Assembly: GCF_000961885.1 (NCBI RefSeq)
Contig: NZ_JZKH01000124.1
Span: 1-18,851 of the forward strand
Direction: 5' to 3'
Origin: Streptomyces rubellomurinus
GTDB taxonomy: Bacteria; Actinomycetota; Actinomycetes; Streptomycetales; Streptomycetaceae
DNA: 18,851 nucleotides
This document shows, piece after piece, positions 1 through 7,357 of this stretch. The first letter of the stretch is position 1, and each line of letters opens with the position of its first letter. The notes beneath the pieces are model-generated. The model was not told the origin of the DNA and did not search any database. It was given only the letters and a program-made list of their open reading frames with translations. The position numbers and the translations under genes are program-made.

Positions 1-23
1 GGGTGGGGCGGGGTGGGGCGGGG
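1..23 (+). repeat. G-rich tract, potential G-quadruplex
   Basis: Five runs of three to four G are separated by single T or C bases, with a 10-base period (GGGTGGGGCG repeated). This fits the classical G-quadruplex pattern with one-base loops on the plus strand. It lies at the window edge, beyond the terminator of the molybdenum hydroxylase operon, so what is on its other side is unknown. Folding is inferred from pattern only. Confidence 0.5.
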
Positions 24-46
24 CCCGAAGGGGAGCCTCCGGGGGA

Positions 47-88
47 GGCCCCGGGGCGGCCGGGAAGACGCGGTGCCGCCCCGGGGCC
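47..88 (-). terminator. Hairpin terminator after the molybdenum hydroxylase operon
   Basis: A perfect 14-bp inverted repeat (GGCCCCGGGGCGGC at 47-60 with its complement at 75-88) encloses a 14-base loop and starts 16 bases after the stop codon of the Mo subunit gene. A second small hairpin (GCCTCC-GGG-GGAGGC, 35-49) partly overlaps it. There is no U-tract, as is common for actinomycete terminators. It closes the minus-strand operon. Confidence 0.65.
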
Positions 89-104
89 GACCGAACTCCC
101 GGGC

Positions 105-2471
105 TCAGCCCGGCTGTTCGGTGGTCAGGTGCTCGGGCCGGACCGGGATGCGGTTCAGCGCCAGGCCGGTGGCGTTGCGGATGGCCGCCACGATCGAGGG
201 CGTCGCCGAGACGGTCGGCGCCTCGCCGACCCCGCGCAGCCCGTACGGGGCGTGTGGGTCGGGCAGTTCGAGGATCTCCACCGGGATCGGGGGGGTGTCG
301 AGGATGGTGGGGATCAGATAGTCGGTGAAGGAGGCGTTGCGGACCTTGCCGTCCCGCAGCACGATCTCCTCCATGACGGCGAGGCCGAGTGCCTGGGTGC
401 AGCCGCCCTGGATCTGGCCGACCACGGAGAGCGGGTTGAGGGCCTTGCCGACGTCCTGGACGGCGGTCAGCTCGACCACCTTGACCAGGCCCAGCTCGAC
501 GTCCACGTCCACCACGGCGCGGTTGGCGCAGAAGGTGTACTGGACGTGGCCGAAGCCCTGCCCGGTCTCCTTGTCGAAGGGCACGGTGGGCCGGTGGTGG
601 TGCTCGCGGGTCTGCTCGATGGCCTCGTCGCCGAGCAGGTCGACCATGGAGACCAGGGCGCCCGCGCTCGCCGAGACGACCTTGCCGCCGGCCAGCGACA
701 GGTCGTCGTGGGTCCAGCCGTAGCGGCGCCGGCCCTTGTCGATCAGCTCCCGCCGCACCGCCTCGGCGGCCAGCTTCACCGCGCCGCCGGTCATGTACGT
801 CTGGCGGGAGGCGGAGGTGGAGCCGGCCGAGCCGACCGCGGTGTTCGCCGGGTGGATGGTGACCTGCTCGACGCCGAGCTCGGTGCGGGCGATCTGGGCG
901 TGCACGGTGACGCCGCCCTGCCCGACCTCCGCCATCGCGGTGTGCACCAGCGCGACCGGCTCGCCGCCGATCACCTCCAGCCGCACCCGGGCGGTGGAGT
1001 AGTCGTCGAAGCCCTCGGAGAAGCCGACGTTCTTGATGCCGACCGAGTAGCCGACGCCGCGCACGATGCCCTCGCCGTGCGAGGTGTTGGACAGCGCGCC
1101 GGGCAGCCGGCGCACGTCCAGGTGCGTGGTGTCCAAGGGCGGCGGCAGCGGCATCTCCTTGGCCCGGCGCAGCAGTTCGGCGACCGGCGCGGGCGCGTCG
1201 ATCTCCTGCCCGGTGGGGATCCGGTCGCCCTGGGAGACGGCGTTGAGCTGCCGCAGCTCCACCGGGTCCATGCCGAGTTCGACGGCGAGCTTGTCCATCT
1301 GCGACTCGTAGCCGAACGCCGCCTGCACCGCGCCGAAGCCGCGCATCGCCCCGCAGGACGGGTTGTTGCTGTACAGCGCGATGGCGTGCATCCGCACATT
1401 CGGGATGACGTACGGGCCGTGCCCGAGCGAGGCGGCGTTGCCGACCACGGCGGGGGAGGCGGAGGCGTAGGCGCCGCCGTCCAGCACGATCCGGCAGTCG
1501 GCGTAGACGAGCCGGCCGTCGCGGGTGGCGCCGTGCTCGTAGTGCATCCTCGCCGGGTGGCGGTGGACGTGGCCGAAGAAGGACTCGTCCCGGGAGTACA
1601 CGATCTTGACGGGCTTGCCGGTGTGCAGGGCCAGCAGGCAGGCGTGGATCTGCATCGACAGGTCCTCGCGGCCGCCGAACGCGCCGCCGACGCCGGCCAG
1701 GGTGAGCCGGACCTTCTCCTCCGGCAGGCCGAGCACCGGGGCCATCTGCTCGCGGTCGACGTGCAGCCACTGGGTGGCGATGTAGAGGTCGACGCCGCCG
1801 TCCTCGGCGGGCACCGCGAGGCCGGACTCCGGACCGAGGAAGGCCTGGTCCTGCATGCCGACCTCGTAGTCGCCGCTGACGACCACGTCGGCCATCGCCC
1901 GCACCTCGTCGGTGACGCCGAGGCCGGAGACCAGCTTCTGCTCGTGGCAGATGTTGCCGTACGCGTGGGACTTGTACTCGTGCGGCTCGTGCACGTAGCC
2001 GTGCACCTCGGGGTGCAGGCACTGCTCCTCGGTGACGATCGGGGTGAGCACCTCGTACTCGACGGCGATCTTCTTCACCGCGCGCCGGGCCGTCTCCGGG
2101 TGGTCGGCGGCGACCAGGGCGATCGCCTCGCCGTGGTAGCGGACCTGGTCGATGGCCAGGGCCGGCTGGTCCCGGATCTCCAGGCCGTAGTACTTGGAGC
2201 CGGGGATGTCCTCGTGGGTGAGGACGGCGTACACGCCGGGCACCTTGAGCGCCTCGGTGATGTCCACCGACAGGATCCGGGCCCGGGGGTGCGGCGAGCG
2301 CAGGGCCATGCCCCACAGCATGTCCTCGTGCCACAGGTCGGAGGAGTACGCGAACTCGCCGCGCACCTTCAGATTGCCGTCCGGGCGCAGCGGCGAGCCG
2401 CCGATGCCGTCCTTGGCCGCCTGGCCGATGTTCTGCAGGTTCTTCTGGCCCTGGATGGTGCGCGCGTTCAT
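105..2471 (-). CDS. Xanthine dehydrogenase-type hydroxylase, molybdenum-binding subunit
   Basis: Large catalytic subunit (788 aa) of a three-subunit molybdenum hydroxylase that probably oxidises hypoxanthine and xanthine to urate. The N-terminal third is the a/b hammerhead domain and the rest is the molybdopterin-binding domain. Visible family motifs are IATQ near 231-234, GGAFGGRE 262-269, MRGFG 376-380, EVGQGG 515-520, GSAGSTSASRQ 547-557, and GVGEAP 747-752, whose Glu750 is in the position of the catalytic base. The ATG at 2471 overlaps the stop of the [2Fe-2S] gene (ATGA). The frame stays open further upstream, but only as a shadow of that gene. It is last in an operon divergent from a PucR-type regulator, which favours a purine substrate. 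The exact substrate cannot be read from sequence, and other purine or heterocycle hydroxylases share this fold. Equivalent to PucD/XdhD in other naming schemes. Confidence 0.93.
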   Translation of the reverse strand: MNARTIQGQKNLQNIGQAAKDGIGGSPLRPDGNLKVRGEFAYSSDLWHEDMLWGMALRSPHPRARILSVDITEALKVPGVYAVLTHEDIPGSKYYGLEIRDQPALAIDQVRYHGEAIALVAADHPETARRAVKKIAVEYEVLTPIVTEEQCLHPEVHGYVHEPHEYKSHAYGNICHEQKLVSGLGVTDEVRAMADVVVSGDYEVGMQDQAFLGPESGLAVPAEDGGVDLYIATQWLHVDREQMAPVLGLPEEKVRLTLAGVGGAFGGREDLSMQIHACLLALHTGKPVKIVYSRDESFFGHVHRHPARMHYEHGATRDGRLVYADCRIVLDGGAYASASPAVVGNAASLGHGPYVIPNVRMHAIALYSNNPSCGAMRGFGAVQAAFGYESQMDKLAVELGMDPVELRQLNAVSQGDRIPTGQEIDAPAPVAELLRRAKEMPLPPPLDTTHLDVRRLPGALSNTSHGEGIVRGVGYSVGIKNVGFSEGFDDYSTARVRLEVIGGEPVALVHTAMAEVGQGGVTVHAQIARTELGVEQVTIHPANTAVGSAGSTSASRQTYMTGGAVKLAAEAVRRELIDKGRRRYGWTHDDLSLAGGKVVSASAGALVSMVDLLGDEAIEQTREHHHRPTVPFDKETGQGFGHVQYTFCANRAVVDVDVELGLVKVVELTAVQDVGKALNPLSVVGQIQGGCTQALGLAVMEEIVLRDGKVRNASFTDYLIPTILDTPPIPVEILELPDPHAPYGLRGVGEAPTVSATPSIVAAIRNATGLALNRIPVRPEHLTTEQPG

Positions 2472-2959
2472 GCCGAGCCGTCCCTCTCGCCGGCGCACTT
2501 GCGGGCCGAGGCCAGCCGCACCGCGTCCATGATCTTCTCGTAGCCGGTGCAGCGGCACAGGTTGCCGGACAGCGCCTCGCGGATGTCGTCGTCGCTGGGC
2601 TGCGGGTCGTCGGCCAGCAGCGCGTCGGTCTGCACCAGCAGGCCGGGGGTGCAGAAGCCGCACTGGACGGCTCCGGCGTCGACGAACGCCTGCTGCACGA
2701 GGCCGAGTTCGCCCTCCTCGCCGGCCAGGCCCTCGACGGTGCGCACCTCGCGGCCCTGCACCTGCCCGGCCGCGACCAGGCAGGAGCAGACCGGCACGCC
2801 GTCCAGGTAGACGGTGCAGGAGCCGCACTCGCCCTGCTCGCAGGCGTTCTTCGAGCCGGGCAGGCCGACGCGTTCGCGCAGCACGTAGAGCAGGCTCTCG
2901 CCGGCCCACACGTCGTCGGCCTCGACCGGCTTGCCGTTCGCGGTGAACGTGACCCTCAT
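2468..2959 (-). CDS. Xanthine dehydrogenase-type hydroxylase, [2Fe-2S] subunit
   Basis: Small electron-transfer subunit of 163 aa, the normal size for this family. The plant-type ferredoxin domain has Cys40, Cys45, Cys48 and Cys60 (CEQGECGSC plus CSC). The second all-helical cluster domain has Cys100, Cys103, Cys135 and Cys137 (QCGFCTPG and NLCRCTGY). All eight cluster ligands are present. It passes electrons from the molybdopterin centre to FAD. The start at 2959 was chosen because MRVTFTANG begins the ferredoxin fold and the ATG overlaps the FAD-subunit stop (ATGA). The longer open frame upstream is the shadow of that gene. Its own stop overlaps the Mo-subunit start in the same way, so the three subunits are probably translationally coupled. 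Confidence 0.95.
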   Translation of the reverse strand: MRVTFTANGKPVEADDVWAGESLLYVLRERVGLPGSKNACEQGECGSCTVYLDGVPVCSCLVAAGQVQGREVRTVEGLAGEEGELGLVQQAFVDAGAVQCGFCTPGLLVQTDALLADDPQPSDDDIREALSGNLCRCTGYEKIMDAVRLASARKCAGERDGSA

Positions 2960-3852
2960 GCCGCGCTCCCAACCTGTTCGATCTGCTTGCGGTAGTCGTT
3001 CCAGCACCAGGTGAGGGTGCGGCGGGCCATCACGGCCAGGGCGTGCCGGCGGTACTCGGCGGTGCCCCGGACGTCGTCGATGGGGGAGGCGGCGGCCTTC
3101 ACCAGTTCGCCGAACCGCTGCACCACCTCGGAGCCGAGCAGGGCGCCGCTCTCCCACAGGCCGCGCTCGGCGAGCACGCCCCGCAGGTACTCCTCGGCCT
3201 CGACGGCGCGGCGCGGGGTGGGGGCGGCCGAGCCGATGCCGGTGCCGACGGTGCCGTTCCTCGGGTGCAGCGCGAAGCCGAACGCGCAGACGGCGATGAC
3301 CATCGCGTTGCGGGTGCCGATCTTCGAGAACTGCTGGGGGCCGTCCGCCACGGGGACGTGCACGGCGCGGATCAGCTCGTCCGCCGCCAGGCAGTTGCGC
3401 TTCACGCCGACGTAGAAGTCGTCGATCGGGATCATCCGGGTGCCGCGCACCGAGGCGGCCTCGACGTACACGTCCCGCCCGGCGGCCAGCAGCGCGGGGT
3501 GGGAGTCGCCGGCCGGGGAGGCCGCGCCCAGGTTGCCGCCGACGCTCCCGCGGTTGCGGATCTGCGGCGAGCCCACGGTGTGCGCCGCCAGCGCGAGCCC
3601 GGGCAGCGGCCCGGCCAGCTCGTCGATGATCCGCGCGTACGGGACGGCCGCGCCGAGCCGTACGACGCCGCCGTCCTCCGTCCACTGGGTGAGTTCGCGG
3701 ACGCGGTTCAGGTCGAGAATCGCGGATGGCCGGTGCACGTCGAAGTTCAGCTCGACCATCACGTCCGTGCCGCCCGAGATGGGCAGCGCGCTCGGGTGCT
3801 CGGCCTTCGCCGCGAGTGCCTCGTCCCAGGTGGCGGGCCGAAGGAACTCCAT
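2956..3852 (-). CDS. Xanthine dehydrogenase-type hydroxylase, FAD-binding subunit M
   Basis: FAD subunit (298 aa, usual length) that reoxidises the enzyme, passing electrons from the iron-sulfur clusters to NAD+ or another acceptor. The N-terminal FAD-binding lobe shows SGGTDVMVEL (26-35) and the diagnostic flavin loop QIRNRGSVGGNLGAASPAGD (97-116). The C-terminal CO-dehydrogenase flavoprotein domain ends with DDVRGTAEYRRHALAVMARR (259-278). The start is the ATG at 3852, with an AGGAGA ribosome-binding site seven bases upstream (3860-3865, minus strand). It is the first gene of the operon and lies divergent from the PucR-type regulator. Equivalent to PucC/XdhB in other systems. Confidence 0.94.
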   Translation of the reverse strand: MEFLRPATWDEALAAKAEHPSALPISGGTDVMVELNFDVHRPSAILDLNRVRELTQWTEDGGVVRLGAAVPYARIIDELAGPLPGLALAAHTVGSPQIRNRGSVGGNLGAASPAGDSHPALLAAGRDVYVEAASVRGTRMIPIDDFYVGVKRNCLAADELIRAVHVPVADGPQQFSKIGTRNAMVIAVCAFGFALHPRNGTVGTGIGSAAPTPRRAVEAEEYLRGVLAERGLWESGALLGSEVVQRFGELVKAAASPIDDVRGTAEYRRHALAVMARRTLTWCWNDYRKQIEQVGSAA

Positions 3853-3975
3853 GCGGGTGTCTCCTCAAGTCTTCGCCCGCCGGGTCTCCGGCGGCGTGTC
3901 GCCCAGTGAACCCCTGTGACGCGGCCCACTGGCAGTCACCGATGGCATGAAGCCCCGGCTGTGGCCCGGCCCGGC

Positions 3976-4003
3976 ATCCTGTACGTTCCTCTAAGGAGGT
4001 CGA
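3976..4003 (-). promoter_or_regulatory. Possible promoter of the molybdenum hydroxylase operon
   Basis: On the minus strand, TCGACC (4003-3998) is separated by 16 bases from CAGGAT (3981-3976), resembling the actinomycete housekeeping consensus TTGACR/TAGRRT at four and five of six positions. The spacer holds the dyad CCTC-TAAG-GAGG (3988-3999), a possible regulator contact. The leader would be about 118 bases. Assignment by eye only. Confidence 0.28.
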
Positions 4004-4095
4004 TCGCGCGGCCCGGCCCGTCCGCCGGGCGCTACCTACGACCGTAATCCGGCCGTGACGGGCGGTCCACGGAGCGGCGCTGGGGTGCCCGCCGG

Positions 4096-4142
4096 CACGT
4101 CACCCCCGGGCGCGGATGTCACGTCACCCGGAGCACGGATGT
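4096..4142 (+). repeat. Adjacent 24/23-bp direct repeats upstream of the PucR-type gene
   Basis: Two neighbouring imperfect copies run from CACGTCACCC to CGGATGT, at 4096-4119 and 4120-4142, with a few differences between them. They end 89 bases before the regulator's start codon, in the gap between the divergent purine-type operon and the regulator. This arrangement suits tandem operator sites, perhaps for the regulator itself, but the binding protein is not known. The rest of the 379-bp gap shows no gene. Confidence 0.45.
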
Positions 4143-4231
4143 TCGGGCACACTGTGACCCCCGGGCCCGACGTCCCGGCTCTCCACCCCCACCCCACGCC
4201 CACCCCTCCCCAAGCCCGAAGGAGTCCGCGG

Positions 4232-5839
4232 ATGCGCGTCCGTGACCTGCTCGCCCTCGGTGCCCCGCGCCTGCGCCTGCTCGCGGCCGAGGAGGAGCTG
4301 GACCGGCAGGTCGGCGGCGTGATGACGACGGACCTGCAGGACCCCGGCCGCTACCTGCACGGCGGCGAACTGGTCCTCACCGGCATGCTCTGGCGCACCG
4401 GCCCGGCCGACTCCGAGCGCTTCGTGCGCACCCTCGCGGCCGGCGGCGCCGTCGCCCTCGCGGCCGGCGAGGCCGAGGTCGGCCCGGTGCCCGAGGACCT
4501 GGTCGAGGCCTGCCGCCGGCACCGGATGCCGCTGCTGGCCGTCCCCGACGACATCGCCTTCGGCACCGTCACCGAGTTCATCGGCCGCCAGGTCTCCGCC
4601 GACCGCGCCGCCGACCTCGCCGCCCTCGTCGACCGGCACCGCCTGCTGGTCTCCGCGGCCGGCGGCGGCGGCCTCGACGCCGTGCTGGACCTGCTCGGCG
4701 GCGACCTCGACCTCGACTGCTGGGTGCTCACCCCCACCGGCGCGGTGATCGCCGGGCCCGCCGACCGGCTCGGCGCCGAGGACCGCGACCAGCTCGTCCG
4801 CGCCCACCTCGCCGCCCAGCGCCAGCGCCGCCGCCCCCCGCACCGCGCCCGGCTGGCCGGCGGCGCCTACTCGCTGCTGCCCGCGCCCGCCTCCGCCGAG
4901 CACGAGGCGCCGCTGGCCGACTGGGTGCTCGCCGTCGCCGGCGACGTCACCGAGTGGACGGCCAAGCGCCAGCAGCTCGCCGAGAACCTCGCCCGGCTGG
5001 TCGCCGCCGAGCGCCACCGCCGCGACGAGGGCCGCCGGCTGCGCCGCCGCCTCGCCGACGAACTGCTCGCCCTGCTGCGCCGCGACGCCGACCCGGCCGA
5101 GATCGGCCGCGCCCTGTACGCCTCCTCGGCGATGGCCGCCCGCTACGAGGGCCCCGACCCCAAGTCACCGGCGCAGGAGGCCTCCTGGCTGGTCGTCAGC
5201 GCCGAGGGCACCGGCCTGCCCGAGGGCGCCGTACGGGCCGTCCTGGAGGAGGCGGTCGGCGGCACCACCGACCGCGCCCTGGTCGCCGGGACGGGCGCCG
5301 GCGCCGTCGTGGTGATGCCCGCCCCGGACGGCCCGCAGTCCGCCAAGACCCCGGCCGCGGAGGCGCTGCGCGCCCTGCTCGCCCCGCTGGAGGCCGGGCT
5401 CGGCTCGGAGGGCCGGATCACCGTCGGCGTCTCCGCCCCCGCCGCCGAGTCCGGCGGCCTGCGCGGCGCCCTGGAGGAGGCCCGGCACGCCCGCCGGATC
5501 GCCGCCGCCCGGATCGGCCGGGTCTGCGTGGCCGGCCCCGAGGAGCTGGCCTCGCACGTGCTGCTGCTGGCCGCCGTCCCGGACGAGGTGCGCCGCGCCT
5601 TCCGCGGCCGGCTGCTGGACAAGGTCATCGCCTACGACCTGGAGCACCAGGCGGACCTGGTCCGCACCCTGGAGGCCTTCCTGCGCTCGGACGGCTCGTG
5701 GACGCGCTGCGCCGCGCAGCTGCACGTCCACGTCAACACGCTGCGCTACCGGATCGGGCGGATCGAGGAGCTGACGGGGCGGGACCTGTCCCGGCTGGAG
5801 GACCGGGTGGACTTCTACCTGGCGCTCGAACTGGCCTGA
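4232..5839 (+). CDS. PucR-family transcriptional regulator
   Basis: DNA-binding regulator of 535 aa. The N-terminal PucR (purine catabolism regulatory protein-like) domain starts MRVRDLLALG and carries the typical LHGGELVLTGMLW stretch. A middle GGDEF-like region follows (about 280-450). The C-terminal PucR_C helix-turn-helix (about 483-535) shows the family signature AAQLHVHVNTLRYRIGRIEEL followed by an acidic, hydrophobic tail. The ATG at 4232 is preferred over an in-frame GTG at 4055 because AAGGAG (4219-4224) lies seven bases before it and the upstream residues match no domain. It is divergent from the molybdenum hydroxylase operon, so control of purine use, and probably of itself, is the natural inference. 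Effector and direction of control are not visible. It is followed by a strong hairpin shared with the convergent esterase gene. Confidence 0.9.
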   Translation: MRVRDLLALGAPRLRLLAAEEELDRQVGGVMTTDLQDPGRYLHGGELVLTGMLWRTGPADSERFVRTLAAGGAVALAAGEAEVGPVPEDLVEACRRHRMPLLAVPDDIAFGTVTEFIGRQVSADRAADLAALVDRHRLLVSAAGGGGLDAVLDLLGGDLDLDCWVLTPTGAVIAGPADRLGAEDRDQLVRAHLAAQRQRRRPPHRARLAGGAYSLLPAPASAEHEAPLADWVLAVAGDVTEWTAKRQQLAENLARLVAAERHRRDEGRRLRRRLADELLALLRRDADPAEIGRALYASSAMAARYEGPDPKSPAQEASWLVVSAEGTGLPEGAVRAVLEEAVGGTTDRALVAGTGAGAVVVMPAPDGPQSAKTPAAEALRALLAPLEAGLGSEGRITVGVSAPAAESGGLRGALEEARHARRIAAARIGRVCVAGPEELASHVLLLAAVPDEVRRAFRGRLLDKVIAYDLEHQADLVRTLEAFLRSDGSWTRCAAQLHVHVNTLRYRIGRIEELTGRDLSRLEDRVDFYLALELA

Positions 5840-5852
5840 GCGTCCTTCCCTT

Positions 5853-5906
5853 TTCGTACGACGAGGGCCCGCCGCGAACGCTCGCGGCGGGCCCTCGTCG
5901 TACGAA
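5853..5906. terminator. Bidirectional terminator, 25-bp perfect stem
   Basis: Arms at 5853-5877 and 5882-5906 are perfectly complementary over 25 bp, with the four-base loop ACGC. It lies 13 bases after the PucR-type stop and 9 bases after the esterase stop on the other strand. A symmetrical stem between convergent genes can stop transcription from both sides. No U-tract on either side. Confidence 0.85.
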
Positions 5907-5915
5907 CCGGTGGTC

Positions 5916-7046
5916 CTACTGGGGCGGGATGATGCCGGTCAGCCACTCGAAGATGCCCGGCACCATGGTCTTCCACAGCTCGGTGGTGTGCGGGCCGTTG
6001 GTCTCCTGGACCTGGACCTTCGTCGGGTCCTTGGCCGCCGCGGCGAGCGCCTGGCCGTCCTCCAGGCCGTCGCCCTTCTTGCCGCTGATGTACAGCGAGA
6101 CCTTCGGCGGGGTCTGGGCGGCCTTCAGGATGTTGACCGGGTTGTTGGCCTCGCGCAGCTTCGGGTCCTTGCCGACCAGCGAGTCCGACTCGGTGCCCGG
6201 GTCGTTGTAGCCGGACATCGAGATGGCGGCGCGGTAGCGGTTGGGGTGGGCCAGCGAGATCTTGGCCGCGCAGTGGGCGCCGGCCGAGTAGCCGGCGATC
6301 GCCCAGCGGTCGGCGGACGGGTCGGCGCGGAAGTTGTCCATCACCATCTGCGGCACGTCCCGGGTGATCCACGCGTCGGCGTTGACCTTGCCGGGGATGT
6401 CGGTGCAGCCGGCGTCCTGGTGCTGCAGCAGCAGGGTGCGCGGCGAGACCAGGATGAACGGCGAGACCTTGCCCTGCTGCATCAGCGGCTTGAGCTGCTC
6501 GGACACCTTGAGGGTGCCGTACCAGGTGGAGGAGGAGCCGGGGTAGCCGGGGATCAGCTCGACCACCGGGAACTTCTTGTCCTTGTACGCCGGGTCGTTG
6601 TACTGCGGCGGCAGCCAGACCAGCACCTCGCCGTCGACGCCGGAGACCTGGCCCTTCAGCTCGGTCTTCTGGACGTCCCCGGGCACCGCCGGGTCGCCCA
6701 CCCCGGCGAACTTCTGCATCACCTTCGGCGGCTGCTTGGCCGCGTCGCCGCTGCCGCCGCCCTTGCCGCCGTCGGCGTCCAGCGGGGGCACCGAGGGCAC
6801 GGCCCGGACGTGGTCCCCGGTGCCGAGCAGGTCGTCCCAGTTGCCGTAGATCAGGTTCGCGTTGTTCACCATCACGAAGACCATCAGCACGGCGGTGATC
6901 TGGCAGAACATGATCATGACCAGCCGGGACAGGATCCGCACCGGCCGCGGCCCGCGCACCTTGCCCCAGAACACCAGCGCGACCGCGATGGCCACCGGCA
7001 CCAGGATGACGGTGAGGACGAAGAACGGCGTTCCTGTGAGTTGCAT
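5916..7046 (-). CDS. Membrane-anchored alpha/beta-hydrolase esterase
   Basis: A 376-aa protein of the esterase D/antigen 85-like alpha/beta-hydrolase group (PF00756 type). Two hydrophobic segments at the N-terminus (about 7-28 and 39-61) should anchor it in the membrane. A Gly/Lys/Pro-rich linker (about 80-110) leads to the catalytic domain, probably outside the cell. The nucleophile elbow is GYSAG (252-256, Ser254), a likely oxyanion region is IPGYPGSSSTW (165-175), and the catalytic His is probably His353 in NGPHTTELW. The acid residue is uncertain. The ATG at 7046 was chosen because it directly precedes the first membrane helix; an in-frame ATG at 7100 would add 18 residues without recognisable features. 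The ribosome-binding site is weak (GAGAG). The substrate is unknown; an acyl ester, possibly of an envelope component, is only a guess. Confidence 0.82.
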   Translation of the reverse strand: MQLTGTPFFVLTVILVPVAIAVALVFWGKVRGPRPVRILSRLVMIMFCQITAVLMVFVMVNNANLIYGNWDDLLGTGDHVRAVPSVPPLDADGGKGGGSGDAAKQPPKVMQKFAGVGDPAVPGDVQKTELKGQVSGVDGEVLVWLPPQYNDPAYKDKKFPVVELIPGYPGSSSTWYGTLKVSEQLKPLMQQGKVSPFILVSPRTLLLQHQDAGCTDIPGKVNADAWITRDVPQMVMDNFRADPSADRWAIAGYSAGAHCAAKISLAHPNRYRAAISMSGYNDPGTESDSLVGKDPKLREANNPVNILKAAQTPPKVSLYISGKKGDGLEDGQALAAAAKDPTKVQVQETNGPHTTELWKTMVPGIFEWLTGIIPPQ

Positions 7047-7110
7047 CAAGCTCTCGTATCCGGGTCGCTGGCCGCCCGGGCCCCACGCGCCCGAACGCAC
7101 TCCAATGGCA

Positions 7111-7147
7111 TCGGACGGTGGGAAACCGGCGATCGGTTGCCGTCCGA
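7111..7147. promoter_or_regulatory. Nested inverted repeats between esterase and sugar operon
   Basis: Outer arms TCGGACGG (7111-7118) and CCGTCCGA (7140-7147) enclose inner arms AACCG (7124-7128) and CGGTT (7134-7138). Both are perfect. This may be a regulatory site or an RNA structure in the leader of the minus-strand esterase gene, whose ATG is 65 bases away. No regulator is identifiable. Confidence 0.35.
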
Positions 7148-7170
7148 ATCTGTGCGGAACCTGAGAGGAA

Positions 7171-7188
7171 CATCACGCGGGCGTGATG
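7171..7188. promoter_or_regulatory. 18-bp operator-like dyad CATCACGC-GG-GCGTGATG
   Basis: A perfect inverted repeat with 8-bp arms and a two-base centre lies in the 311-bp gap between the divergent esterase and sugar-uptake operons. It is 125 bases from the esterase start and 170 bases from the binding-protein start. Its length and symmetry suit a dimeric repressor. I do not recognise the consensus. The rest of the gap holds no gene. Confidence 0.45.
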
Positions 7189-7357
7189 ATCCCCTTTCGG
7201 GTCGGCGCATAGTCTGCCACCCGAACGGGTGTCGTCCGGACCACGCGTCCAGCGAACTTCCAGGAAAGGTCCCCCGGAGCACCTTACCCCGGGTACCGTG
7301 CGCGCTGCCGGGCGAGGCGGTGCGAGCCCGCACGGCCCGGGCAGAGAGACTAGGGGG

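Noticed and set aside
3..2543. Long plus-strand open frame opposite the Mo and [2Fe-2S] subunit genes
   Set aside because: It is antisense to two genes with complete family motifs. Its Gly/Val/Asp/His-rich, low-information translation is the usual result of high third-position G+C on the other strand.
4954..6210. Plus-strand open frame overlapping the 3' half of the PucR-type gene and the terminator
   Set aside because: It is an Arg/Pro/Gly-rich shadow in another frame of the PucR-type gene and then runs antisense through the esterase gene.
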